From Bettongia penicillata ogilbyi (Eukaryota; Chordata; Mammalia; Diprotodontia; Potoroidae): a stretch of DNA of 64,000 bases. The translations under genes and the position numbers were made by a program. The notes beneath the pieces are model-generated. The model did no database searches. It was not told where the DNA came from and was given only the letters and a program-made list of their open reading frames with translations. Location: positions 8,287,378-8,351,377 of the forward strand of contig JAJHZJ010000061.1 in assembly GCA_023548195.1 (NCBI GenBank), in the 5' to 3' direction. Positions 10,895 to 20,879 of this stretch are shown piece after piece. The first letter of the stretch is position 1; each line of letters starts with the position of its first letter.

Positions 10895-11020
10895 CTATTT
10901 TTGGTTCTTTCATCTGTCAAATGGGAAACATACTTGTAGAATCTACATCACAAGGTTATTGTGACATAATTATGTACTTTGCAAACATTAAAGCCCTAGA
11001 CAAATGCCAGTTATTATATT
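10895..11020 (+). mobile_element. MIR-type SINE fragment
   Basis: 'tcatctgtcaaatgggaaac', 'atcacaaggttattgtgaca' and 'tttgcaaacattaaagccct' are in MIR 3' order. Confidence 0.6.
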
Positions 11021-11329
11021 TAGCAAATAAGATCAAATTTCTTAGTCTAGCATTCAAGGACAACCGTAACATGTAGGTAACCCAGTGGAGTCAAATTCAA
11101 ATAGAAAGGGATTCCTACAGAGACATATATTGACTTAAAAAACCACAAATTAACATTATCTATGTTGTATTATATTTTTATCTACTTTTGTTAAACCAGG
11201 GGATGCATGTTAACAGGCCAGGAGTTTGACACATTTGATTTATCTATCTAGCCTTATGGTATACTGATCTCCCCCTTGTACTTTATGTTCAAATCAAGCT
11301 ATTCATGAACATCTGATTATGTCTACATA

Positions 11330-11640
11330 CAAATCTTCCTTTGTTTGTGCCTTACCCTGTGTCCTGTCCATTCACCTACAAGGCCCAATTTATATTCTGT
11401 CTTCTATGAAGCCTTTCCTGACCCTGCCTCCCACCAATCAGAATGAACTCACCCTCTTCTGAATTTTCTCATATAATACTTTGTCTCTCCCTTAGTCTAC
11501 TTTGTATTATCATCATTTGAGTTTGCTTCTGGCTTCTTAAAGTCATAGACCTTGTCTTACTCATCTCTGTATTTCCTCCTAGACCTATATCATCAGCCCC
11601 TTTCACAATCTAGCTTTGCATTTAATAAACATAGCAGGGT
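11330..11640 (+). mobile_element. L2 3' end fragment
   Basis: 'gaagcctttcctgaccctgc', 'catagaccttgtcttactca' and the end 'gctttgcatttaataaacat' follow L2 3' UTR order, with a short internal loss. Confidence 0.65.
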
Positions 11641-13650
11641 TCTGCCACTCCTCCCTCAAGGTGGTCATGGTATATTTGCTTTCAAAGTATGGATAATACA
11701 TTCTCAGCTCAAGACCTCATTCAGTTTAGACTTTACTGACAAACCAGGCAGGTCACTAGAAATCAAATTTAGTCAACAAATGGCTTTGGGAACCAAAAAC
11801 TTGATTGTATTCACCAAAAAAGACCAAACTCCGGGAAATCCCACATTTAACCTGGTGGTTACATATTCTGTCCCACTTGTGAAAGGAGTGTTGAGAGAGT
11901 GTCAAGCTTCCTATTCCCAGAGAATAGACAACCTATCCCTCAGCTTGGCCTTTCCCTGGGTAGTCTCATTCGTCTCATTATTCAAACAGATATGGTTAGT
12001 CCAAATTTATTCATTCAGAATTAGCTCTTGGACCCTCACCTACTAGAATTTCCAACCCTTATTGAATCTACTATATATTTCTGTAATAATAAGCAACTTC
12101 TGCTGGTTCTGGGAGAGGCCTAAACTTAGGTGTGGCTCATGTCTAGGGTCTCACCAAAGTAAAAGAATAGAAAGATACTTGATCAGATATAGGGTAGCTA
12201 TATATTTCTACTACTCACAAAAAATGATTAAATATCACACACAAGACCCATAAGCACAAATTAATAGAAAATTTGACAAGGAGCAGCAATAATTTAACCA
12301 ATATATTCCAGGAAAGTTGATACTTAAAACATCAAGATGGTGTCGTTTATTAGACTGCTGAATTTTACTTCACCTCTACACTGTATAAATAGCTCCTTCC
12401 AAATTTAACCTCCTAGCAAGAATGGGCAGGGTTCCTCCTCCAAAGGTGGTTATCTTCTCCTCCAAGGAGTGCTATAGTGTATATAGAAATGATACTTTCT
12501 ACTTTGACTAAGGACACAGGATCTCCAGATTTCCCAAACTCATAAAGTGATATAGAAGGTTGGAAGTGTACAGCTCAGGATTGCTGTTCAATACCTATGT
12601 CCAAGGAAGTACAAAGTAGGAAAGGCAGGTTAAGGTCTTAAGGCCTAGGTTCAACCCACCTAACCAAGCTACCATGTACTTGGCAGACATCATATCCTGG
12701 GCCCTTCCCCACTCCTTCAGAGGAGTTTCAGTGAAAAGAGAGGTATTTAGCATATGAAAAGCTAAAAGGAAGAAGAGTGGGCCCAAAGCAGTCTCTCTCT
12801 CACTGCCATCACTGAGTGATCATCCCAAAGCCCTAAGTACTTAGTGCTAAGCCAACACAGGTGCTTAGCCAGAAGAAAGAAGGACAGCTCTGTGTATGTA
12901 ACTCCACAGGGTACAGTCCCCATTTTATGTCACTGAGCCTCAAGGAGAGCCACTGTAAATTTCCCAGATATCAAGGTCTGGGGTGAGAAAAAGGTACAAT
13001 CAAGAGAACAGCCGATAGGAGGGTGCAGATTGTGCAGTAAAAGGAGAGAAATGAGCTAGGAAATACTTCCCCCATCCAATGATGAGGATAACACAATCAA
13101 AATTTCCAGAGTTGGAGGAAGACTCCCTTTTAAGACACTGCTTAATATGGGGAGCCAGTGAATCCCAAGTGTCGAATAGGTGGAATCTCCTATCTTCTCC
13201 ACCATAAGAAGTTAGCCAGAAGTAAAGGGAGATGGATAGAGAAGGAAGGGAGAATGAATACATCCTACAGGTTTTCTCTCCCTCAGCTACAAGTTCCTTT
13301 TTTAATAATACCCCCACAATTACCATGCCTTGACCAGGACACATGGGTAGACATGCCTGGGAGGTAAATAAGGCCCTCCACACTTTTCTCAAATGCAATG
13401 CTAGACACCCTCCATTCTGATTCTATCAATCCATATTACACCAAGTTCCTGCGTAACAGAAGAGGATTTGGGGAAGATATTCATCATTTCCTCATCCCTT
13501 GAAGGAAGACCCAGTCTAAGACCAGGTCTGGGCCAAACTGTTCGTAGTGATTGCATCAGAGCTCCCTAGGCAAATTCAAAAGCTCACTCTCACACACCCC
13601 TCTCTATCATGAGCCTGTAGGGAAGCAGGTGTGTGTTAAGATTGGCTGTC
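11641..13650. other. Unassigned 2-kb stretch
   Basis: No gene, RNA or known repeat recognised. The largest frames are 164 codons (plus strand, 11552-12046, beginning inside the preceding L2) and 132 codons (minus, 13000-13398). Neither shows a domain, signal or codon pattern I can support. The stretch may be an old lineage-specific repeat. Confidence 0.5.
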
Positions 13651-13654
13651 GTGA

Positions 13655-14060
13655 ATGTGATCGTTTACAACAGCAGCAGCATCACATTTATATAGCATTT
13701 TAAGGTTTGCAAAGTGCTTTATGTATATTATCTCATTTTGATTTGGGCCTCACAGCAACTTGGTGATGAAAGTGATATTATTAACCCTAAGGATTTAGAG
13801 TTAGAAAAAACCTTAGAGATATTTTAGTCCAAACCCCTCATCATTTAACTTCTCAGAGACTCAGTTGTCTCATCTTTCAAAATGGGAGTAAAAATTCCTA
13901 TATTATCTACCTGTACTGCTTGTGCTACCAAAGATTCTTGTGAGTAAAAGCACTTTGAAAACCCATGTGTTACTGTTAGAAGTTTACAGTTGAAGAAACG
14001 GAGGCAAAGTAACAGAAGTCATTTGGTTAAGGCCACATAGGTAGTAGGGAATCCCTCGAG
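13655..14060 (-). mobile_element. MIR-type SINE interrupted by a second MIR piece
   Basis: Reverse-orientation MIR at 13665-13800 ('cacatttatatagcatttta', 'ggtttgcaaagtgctttatg') and 13978-14045 ('acagttgaagaaacggaggc', 'aaggccacatag'). Between them is a plus-orientation piece at about 13855-13960 ('gagactcagttgtctcatct', 'aaagcactttgaaaaccc'). Confidence 0.6.
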
Positions 14061-14064
14061 CAAA

Positions 14065-14295
14065 GCAATGAGACAGGTGGTGGCACAGTGAAGAGATCAC
14101 CTGGCTTGGAAATGGGCCTCAGATGCTTACTAGCTATGTGACCCTAGTCAAGTCACTTAACTTGTGCTTGCCTTAGGTTCCTTAATAATAATAATACCTA
14201 CCTCCCAGGGTTGTTGTGAGGAGGCAATATTTGTAAAAGGTGTTTAGCATAGTGTCTGGCACATAGCAGGTATTATACAAATGTTTATTCCCTTC
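14065..14295 (+). mobile_element. tRNA-derived SINE (MIR-like tail)
   Basis: 'gacaggtggtggcacagtga', 'actagctatgtgaccctagt', 'cagggttgttgtgaggaggc' and 'tagtgtctggcacatagcag' are in sense order. Confidence 0.75.
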
Positions 14296-14339
14296 CCCTT
14301 CCCCAGAGGCACACAATTACAGAATCTCAGAAGCCATCC

Positions 14340-14575
14340 CACACATGAACAACGTGTGCTGGACCTGGAGTCAGGAAGACCTAGGTTTAAACCTGGCCTT
14401 AGATACTCACAAGCTGTGTGACCCTGGGCAAGTCACTTAACCCTATTTGCCTCATTTTCTTCATCTGTAAAATGAGATAGAGAAGGAAATGACAAACCAC
14501 TCTAATATCTTTGCCAAGAAAGCCCCGAACGGAGTCAGGAGAGTCTGACGCAACTGGACAACACAATAATTCAGA
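14340..14575 (+). mobile_element. MAR1-like SINE
   Basis: 'gctggacctggagtcaggaa', 'gtgtgaccctgggcaagtca', 'agagaaggaaatgacaaacc', 'gccaagaaagccccgaacgg' and 'gagagtctgacgcaactgga', the complete body and RTE-type tail. Confidence 0.85.
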
Positions 14576-14589
14576 AGTTTTTCTTAATA

Positions 14590-15160
14590 CGAAGTCTAAA
14601 TTAGTCTCTTTGCAACTTCTACCCTGGCTAACAGAATAATCCTAATTAAAAAGATCCTCTTTTGATGTGTTCTTGAACTCCTTTCCCATTCTGGGGGCCT
14701 TGTCTGGATATTCCCCAGTTGATCTTCCTTCCTCAAATCTGACACCCCTCAAACTGAATGCAGGACTCAAGATGTAATGTTACCAGGGCCGAGTACCATG
14801 GGGACAACATCTTCCTGGTCCTGCACCTCAAAATGTAGCCCAATTTGGCCTTAGTTTTCCTGGCGGCCAAATCATGTTGTTGACTCACATTTCACTTATA
14901 ATCTACTTGCTATTGCAAGCTTATAGCCAATGAACTCATGAAGTTAACAAAAATCCCTCTTTTTTCCCCACAAAACTTGTTATCTGACCAAGTCACCCTC
15001 GTCTCCTACTTAGGAAGAGGCTCTTTTTTATACCCTAGTGTAAGACTTTCCATTTATTCCTATTATATCCTATTAAATTTCATCTTATTAAATTCAATCC
15101 AATGTTCTAGTTTGCCAAGATCTTTTTTGGGTCCTGACGGTCATCCACTGTATTAGCTAT
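14590..15160 (-). mobile_element. CR1/L3 LINE fragment (ORF2)
   Basis: The minus strand contains 'KLEHWIEFNKMKFN', matching the CR1-clade block after the RT active site (LEHW...NKMKFN). Stops follow. The plus strand shows 'gactttccatttattcctat' and 'aaatttcatcttattaaatt'. The same element probably continues at 15770-15975. Confidence 0.7.
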
Positions 15161-15424
15161 CTCTCCTAGTTGTGGCTGATGGCCAGTGCTTTATCCACTC
15201 TGCCATCTGCACTAAACTCTGCATCAGAATGTTGAGTTCTCAGGAGCAGAGGAGACTGACTGCAAATGATCTATGCTGGGGCTCTCCCATCCAAGTCGGA
15301 AATGGAGTAGATCAAAGTTTCTGGTTCACTGGTAATGGAATCATCTTATGAATAGCCCCTGCAGCACCATCCTGGGAGAACGGAGAGACTCAGTCTTTAG
15401 AAGAAAAAAAAATCTATTTGGAAG
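15161..15424. other. Unassigned insert inside the CR1/L3 copy
   Basis: No family recognised. Confidence 0.4.
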
Positions 15425-15685
15425 GATGCAACTAGATGGTATAGTAGATGGAAGTATGGTGTCAGAATGGATAGATAGTGGTGTCAAAAGGGCCTGAGTT
15501 CAAATCTGATCTCAGACATGTACTAGCTTTGTGACTCTGGACAAGTCACTTAATCTTGTTTGCCTCAGCTCCTCATCTGTAAAATGAGTTGGAAAAGGAA
15601 ATGGCAAGATATTGCAGTACCTTTGTCAAGAAAATTAGAGGCTACTAAGAGTTGGATACAACTCAGTAACAGCCTAATTTACATA
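15425..15685 (+). mobile_element. MAR1-like SINE
   Basis: 'gcaactagatggtatagtag', 'ggcctgagttcaaatctgat', 'gtgactctggacaagtcact', 'tggaaaaggaaatggcaaga' and 'gagttggatacaactcagta'. Confidence 0.8.
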
Positions 15686-15708
15686 GCCTATTATAGTTCA
15701 GAAATCCA

Positions 15709-15763
15709 CCAGCTTCAGCCTCCCCAGTAGCTGGGATCACAGGTGTGCACCACCACACCTGGC
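15709..15763 (-). pseudogene. 7SL RNA 5' fragment (Alu-domain head)
   Basis: Read on the minus strand from 15763, 'GCCAGGTGTGGTGGTGCACA' and 'CTGTGATCCCAGCTACTGGG' then 'GAGGCTGAAGCTG' match nucleotides 1 to about 55 of vertebrate 7SL RNA, starting exactly at its first base. The match then stops. The S domain is absent. Marsupials have no Alu, so this is a 7SL-derived fragment, not a primate-type SINE. Confidence 0.8.
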
Positions 15764-15769
15764 CCAAGA

Positions 15770-15975
15770 AAATCTGATAAGCATGCCATGTATTGCTCTA
15801 TCTAAGCCGTAGACGAAAATGATCAATGGTAGGGCCTGGTACAGGTACCTAGGGTAAGTGCCATTGAACCAGTTGTGAATCCACCTAACTGAAGTATAAT
15901 CTGGTCCATCTGTATTCATCTTCTCCATGAAAACAACATGAGGCCTAGTCAAATGCTTTGCTAAAATCTAAGTAA
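15770..15975 (-). mobile_element. CR1/L3 LINE fragment (RT region)
   Basis: The minus strand carries 'VRWIHNWFNGTYPRYLY', matching the CR1 RT segment (WxxNWLxGRxQR). It is probably the upstream part of the copy at 14590-15160, split by later insertions. Confidence 0.6.
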
Positions 15976-15980
15976 ACTAT

Positions 15981-16157
<177 letters not shown>

Positions 16158-16495
16158 AATGGATGACCAGAGGACACTTAGTTTACTTGGAGTTTATGGG
16201 CCAGATTTTTCTTTTTTTTCTTTTCTTCCTTTCTCTCTCTGTCTCTGTCTCTCTCCCAGCCCTCGCCCCCCCCATACATTGCAATAGGTCCCTGCCCAAA
16301 CTCCACTTAATGACTCTTTTCCCGACCCTCTTGTCTTCACAGTGATTATCTATAGTAACTGTTGCTCTTTCCCTCCCAGCTTGATTTACTTATTTTTTTT
16401 CTTTTGCTCATTAAAGGGGCCATTCCTTGAATACTTCTTAAACAGGCCTATTCACTGAATGGACATTACCTCGCTCTTAACTTACTACCTGAATA
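16158..16495. other. Unassigned pyrimidine-rich DNA
   Basis: It includes a T/C/G-rich tract at 16205-16275. No gene recognised. Confidence 0.45.
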
Positions 16496-16499
16496 GACC

Positions 16500-16697
16500 A
16501 AGGTCTCTCTTTGCATCGTGGCCTGTCTCCAGTCATTGAATATCCGGTCCCTAGATCCAGATGGCTCAAGAGGAGAAAGTGAGGTTGGTGTCCTTGCACA
16601 GCCCCTCCCACCCCAAAACAAAGTCAAGTGCAAGTCATGTCATCATTTCTTTGATGTCATCGTCTCTTCGAAAATGAAGCACAAACCCCTAGTACCA
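16500..16697 (+). mobile_element. SINE with RTE-like tail, sense orientation
   Basis: 'tctctctttgcatcgtggcc', 'gatccagatggctcaagagg', 'gcaagtcatgtcatcatttc' and the end 'tcttcgaaaatgaagcacaa'. The terminus parallels the RTE 3' end (cttcaagtatgaacgacagc read from 22515 down), suggesting RTE mobilisation. Confidence 0.65.
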
Positions 16698-16809
16698 CTA
16701 CTCAAGAAAGAGGGAGAATTATGGTAAGTTTAGCTTATCTTGTCCTTGATGAAACCACTCTTATCATGACTCTCGGATTGTTGCTGCCTTTTCCAAGTGC
16801 TGGCATCAT

Positions 16810-16960
16810 CTTTTTAAAAGTAATTCAGTAAGCATCTATTAAGAACCTCCTTTTTTGGAAAGCACTGTCTAGGTGCTGAGAATATGAGGGAAACAAAAGG
16901 GGAAAACGAGCCCTGCTTTGAAGAAGTTTACATTCTACTAGCAGAAACGGTGCCAGAACA
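16810..16960 (-). mobile_element. L2 3' end fragment
   Basis: 'agtaagcatctattaagaac', 'cactgtctaggtgctgagaa' and 'gaagaagtttacattctact' follow the reverse-orientation L2 terminus. Confidence 0.55.
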
Positions 16961-17812
16961 TGAAATGAAGGTCTTTAACCTCTGGACCGCGAGCTCTACT
17001 TTCTATGTGAGGAACACTGCATACCTTTCTCCCTGGACAGAAGGGTTTTCTACGACCTCCTCCTCCACCACTTTTTAGAGCTTAGAAGTCCTACTAGACT
17101 CCTTGGGCTGATATGTCTGGTCCACATTCCTGGGCAGGTGAGGACTTCCAAGTCCCACGGTTCCTGTGGCCCCTCCCCACCCCCAAAAGTGGGAATGAAG
17201 GAGGGGGTAGGGCAGGGCGGGAACGGACTGAGTCCTCATTGAGCTATACTCAACATATTGGGCTCTACACTGCCCGTCAAGGGCAGAGCTGGCCTCGGTG
17301 CTGGGTTCAAGTACTGCTTCTGAGCAAGTCCTTGAACTTCCCGGTGCCGCGTCCAGGAAACTCTCTAGGGTAATCGGGTGCTGACAGTGCCCACGGGCAT
17401 CTCTAGAGGGAGGCCCCGTACCAGAGAAATCCCAAGCCCTCTGCCTATTACTTTGCCTATCTAGGAAGCGCGGGGCGTAGAGAGAAGTAACGAAGGCGGG
17501 GTGCGAACCAGAGGCCGCCGGCCCTCCCCCGCAGACCTGCTGCTAGCTGCGTGTAGGGACGATGCCAAGCGGAGGTTTGCATGGGCACAGTGCGAGCCCC
17601 TGGGGACGAGGCCGCGCGCTTGCCGAGGTGCCCGTGACCCGGGCCCGGCCCGCAAGGTTAGGCTGGCAGCGCTCTCCCAGGAGAGGATGCCCTCGGGCTC
17701 GCGCAGACCCCTCCCCCGCCTCTTCAGGGCCTGCGCCCCCTTCCTTTAATCCACTAGTCCGTGTTTTTCCCGCCGCTTCCCGGCCCGGTCCCTGCTACCC
17801 ACGGATCAAACC

Positions 17813-17818
17813 TATATA
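17813..17818 (+). promoter_or_regulatory. TATA-like element upstream of tRNA-Asn
   Basis: 'cctatatacc' places TATATA 28-33 bp before the mature tRNA 5' end, the position that upstream TATA boxes take in some Pol III genes. Confidence 0.45.
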
Positions 17819-17845
17819 CCGGGGCTGGAAGAGCCCTCCGACGGG

Positions 17846-17851
17846 GTCTCT

Positions 17852-17902
<51 letters not shown>

Positions 17903-17919
17903 GAGCCCACCCAGGGACG
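17846..17919 (+). tRNA. tRNA-Asn (anticodon GTT)
   Basis: This 74-nt gene has complete cloverleaf pairing. The acceptor stem GTCTCTG pairs with CAGGGAC (17912-17918), with discriminator G at 17919. The anticodon stem TTCGG/CCGAA encloses the loop CTGTTAA, giving anticodon GTT at 17880-17882. The A box is near 17852-17863 and the B box GGTTCGAGCCC at 17898-17908. There is no intron and CCA is not encoded, as expected for a eukaryote. A TTTT run at 17935-17938 can terminate Pol III. The sequence agrees with the mammalian consensus as I remember it and has no mispair suggesting decay, so it is probably functional. Confidence 0.98.
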
Positions 17920-17934
17920 CGCGTCTGCGCAGCC

Positions 17935-17938
17935 TTTT
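17935..17938 (+). terminator. Pol III T-run after tRNA-Asn
   Basis: TTTT begins 16 nt past the tRNA 3' end. Confidence 0.7.
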
Positions 17939-18341
17939 CGCGAGGGGCGGAGAGGGGAGAGTTTTCATACTAGTTCTCCCCTACGGTCTTGGCTACCGGG
18001 ATCTTGAACACGCGCATCGGCGTTTTAGCAGAAGAGGTTTTATGGGAACGTGCGCCTGAGCGTTGTGCCTGAGAGGGCCGGTCCCGCTTTTTGTCATACG
18101 TAGTTGTATGAAGCCGAGAGAGCACCAGAAAATGACGGTCCCCGGGTCTACTCGGGGCCGCAGAGAGAAGCCCGGGGCCCGAGAGGCCTGCCTCCGCTCC
18201 GCAGCCCCACCTGGGCCCGGCCTGTCCTCGGAGGGACCGTCACCGGCCGCGTCCCAGAGAAATACGGTCGCACGTTCTTTCATGAATCATCCAGGCTTCC
18301 CCCGCTGCGCGTTTCCCGGCCTGGCCCGGCTCTTAACTGCA

Positions 18342-18349
18342 TATAAATA
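18342..18349 (+). promoter_or_regulatory. TATA-like element upstream of tRNA-Val
   Basis: TATAAATA lies 30-37 bp before the mature 5' end, in otherwise GC-rich sequence. Confidence 0.5.
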
Positions 18350-18378
18350 AAGCTAGAGTGACGCCGGCCTGCAGCGCG

Positions 18379-18451
18379 GTTTCCGTAGTGTAGTGGTTAT
18401 CACGTTCGCCTAACACGCGAAAGGTCCCCGGTTCGAAACCGGGCGGAAACA
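18379..18451 (+). tRNA. tRNA-Val (anticodon AAC)
   Basis: This 73-nt gene has acceptor stem GTTTCCG paired with CGGAAAC (18444-18450) and discriminator A at 18451. The anticodon stem TTCGC/GCGAA encloses loop CTAACAC, giving AAC at 18412-18414, read as IAC after A34 editing. The T arm CCCGG/CCGGG encloses TTCGAAA, and the B box GGTTCGAAACC is at 18430-18440. It has no intron and no encoded CCA. A TTTTT run follows at 18465-18469. It lies 460 bp from the tRNA-Asn gene on the same strand. All stems pair, so it is probably active. Confidence 0.98.
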
Positions 18452-18464
18452 GGCACCAGGTTTA

Positions 18465-18469
18465 TTTTT
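18465..18469 (+). terminator. Pol III T-run after tRNA-Val
   Basis: TTTTT begins 14 nt past the tRNA 3' end. Confidence 0.75.
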
Positions 18470-19225
18470 ACAAAGATGATATGATTTTTCTATCTTCCAT
18501 TTCTTTTTTATGAGTTTCATATGTGGTGAGGGTTGTCGTTGCATTCGATACTCTCCTTCCTCTGTGATTCACTGGTGAGGGGCAGACAGCAACTCCCTGG
18601 CGTTTTCATGTTCTGCAGAATTCTTGCCACGTGTTCCTGCTGCAATCCTCCAGAGATCAGAGGATCTTTACTCCCTGGAGGCACAGGCAGCCCCGCCTAG
18701 CCTTGTCCTGGCATTGCCATTGCTACGGCTGCATGGCAACGTCCTTCCTAGAAAGTCTTGGGAAAGCTGGCTTGATATGATGATTCCATCCTGTAGGCGC
18801 ATTCCGGGGCAACTGGAGCTACTGATTTCACTCTCAGAAGGTACATTGATAGTCCTTGGAAGACTCCTTTAACACCCATCTTGCTTCTAAAAGGACTTGA
18901 GGAAGTGTACAAATTAAAACACACTTCAAGATCTAAGGGCAAGATAGTATGAGTCCATGTACTACATCACGAGTGCTTACGTTCAGATACCCGAAAGGAG
19001 AACGCTTGGAGGCAGAGCTTTCTGCCAGCTTCGATAAACGAGGTGATGCCCATTAGACAAGAACTCGTAGGGCGGAGACAGAAGAGAGAGCCACCGCAAG
19101 AAAGATAGCAGGATAGATGTAGATAGATATAAATATGTATATACACTCTCATACATGCACACATATATGTGTATATGTATGTGCACGCACACACGTGTGT
19201 GTATCCCTCCTTTTGCAGAAGATTA
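18470..19225. other. Unassigned DNA with a TA/CA-rich tract
   Basis: An alternating TA/CA/TG tract occupies about 19120-19202. No gene recognised. Confidence 0.5.
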
Positions 19226-19229
19226 AGTG

Positions 19230-19440
19230 TTTAAAAGGTTCTAACCTGGTGACTTTTAGCACTTAAGTTCTAACCTGAGATCTGTGGATAGATTTTACAG
19301 ATGGATGGGAAAGACATTATATCCCTATGTTCACTAATTTCCAAATGATGTTTAGCATTTCCTTCAATTATTTACAAAATATTATTCTGAGAAGAATCCA
19401 TAGATTTCACCAAAGGGTCAAAGGGATCCATAACCAAAAG
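19230..19440 (-). mobile_element. Old interspersed repeat, probably hAT-like
   Basis: 'gagaagaatccatagatttc accaaagg' and 'ggatccataaccaaaa' resemble a widespread mammalian element. The opposite-orientation copy at 35990-36150 (gtcacaaaccctttggcagt, ggtgaagcttatgaacccc) supports a shared family. The class is uncertain. Confidence 0.4.
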
Positions 19441-19619
19441 AGAGACAGACAGGCAGAGACAGAGAGAGAACTTTATCAGGGACTTCCCTGATTCACCCTG
19501 ACAATTAAATATAATTCAATAAAGACATTTTTGAAAGCTAGGTTAGTCCAAGTGGTTTGTTTTTTTGGTGTCCTATGTAAGTGAATAAAGGAATAAAAAC
19601 TTGTAGAAGATAAATCAAT

Positions 19620-19845
19620 AAGAAGTTTCCTGGCTCTCCCTCCATCTCATCCTCAGCTGCTGGGGCAGTCTCCTCTGCCATTCCCTTTCCATCTACTTTT
19701 CTATTTGGAGTATGTACCTGGTGTATTTACATGTACATTTTCTCCCATTAGAATGGAAAGTCCTTGAGAGCAGGGGCTTTCTCAGGCTTTCTTTGTATCC
19801 ACTCTGCTTAGTACAGTGACTAGCACTGTGTGATAGATGACTACT
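19620..19845 (+). mobile_element. L2 3' end fragment
   Basis: 'tagaatggaaagtccttgag', 'gcaggggctttctcaggctt' and 'gcttagtacagtgactagca' are in L2 3' UTR order. Confidence 0.6.
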
Positions 19846-19914
19846 TTCATCTTTTAGCCTGTTTTCACTACCAAAAGTATGCATGACATGGGCATATTTC
19901 TTGAAAAAAAAAAG

Positions 19915-20235
19915 GCTGTTTAGGCTGGAGAAGAGAACAGTTCAATTGGGTCCTGCTACCTTTGTTCAAGTATTTGAAGGTAATTCATGTGGAAGATGAT
20001 TTCTGCTTAGCCCCAGAGTGCAGAACTGGGGGAAATGAGTCAGAGGTTTTAAAGAAGCAAATTTTGGAAAAACTTGCTAACAAAAAGAGCTATCCAAGTG
20101 GAAAGGACTGCCTGGGGGAAAAGTGGGGTTCATTGCCTACAGGTTTTAAAGCAGAGGCAGGATCACTTAGGAGGTTTGATGGATTCTGGTTCTTGATCTC
20201 TTCCAGTGCTGAAATGCTGTAATTCTGAAGAGAGG
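19915..20235 (+). mobile_element. CR1/L3 3' end
   Basis: 'gtttaggctggagaagagaa', 'gttcaagtatttgaaggtaa', 'tagccccagagtgcagaact', 'aaaacttgctaacaaaaaga' and 'aagcagaggcaggatcactt' reproduce the sense CR1/L3 terminal region. A related copy is at 43060-43745. Confidence 0.75.
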
Positions 20236-20870
20236 TTTTGACAGGTGTTGGAACTCAGTTCATGCACTATCAAATGCTTCAACAACTACGTGATGTGCAG
20301 ATATATTTACTGTTGATTGAAGTGTGAGCCATATGCTTCAGATACAACGTGGGAGATGGTCAAGGTTGACTGCCACTCTCCTTGAAAGTTGGAGAGGCAG
20401 CTGCATTCTTCCTCAAACACAGGTCAGCTTTCTCTGGCAGAGTCTGGACAAAGGCAGGAGCAGAAGGAAAAGTCTCTATAGGCAATATTTAGCTGTTGGG
20501 TTTGTTTCTTTTTTTAATCATTTTTAAAGAACATTGGGTCAAGCTTTAGAGAAAGTAACGCCTACTTTCTATCTTATCTGAAAGAAGTTACAATAGGACA
20601 CACAAAAAAACCCTACATACACCCTGATAAGGATTAGAAAATAAAGCTAAGATGAAAACATCTGTATATGTTGTATGAATTATTAGTTGCAAGTTTTTCT
20701 GTGCAGTGGAAACTTAAAGACAGAAAAAGTATTCTTTCTGGTTGAAATGGATACATTTTCCCCTTTTACTTATTTTTAATTGTTGATTTTCATTTTTATA
20801 TGACTACTTTCTGAAAATGTCCTCCCTCCTTCCCTACCAAGGGAATCTTTCCTTGTAAGAGTAAGGGCAC
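20236..20870. other. Unassigned intergenic DNA
   Basis: 20755-20870 has the T-rich, 'tcctccctccttccctacca' character of reverse L1 3' UTRs. The rest is not recognised. Confidence 0.45.
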
Positions 20871-20879
20871 ATGGGGTTT

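Larger units (their letters stand above)
17380..18460. promoter_or_regulatory. CpG island around two tRNA genes
   Basis: G+C and CpG rise sharply over the AT-rich surroundings (for example 17500-17740 and 18120-18330) and fall again after 18460. Overlapping frames up to 165 codons here (17562-18059 and others) run through the tRNA genes and have no recognisable domain, so I treat them as GC-driven. A Pol II promoter for an unseen transcript is possible, but no start site or splice signal is evident. Confidence 0.75.

Noticed and set aside
15709..15763. Alu element
   Set aside because: The match is to 7SL bases 1 to about 55 without Alu dimer structure or A-tail, and Alu is primate-specific, in conflict with the marsupial repeat content.
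17461..18350. Several overlapping frames of 60-165 codons
   Set aside because: They lie in the CpG island, overlap the intact tRNA genes on both strands and have no domain or conserved motif. GC-rich DNA has few stop codons.
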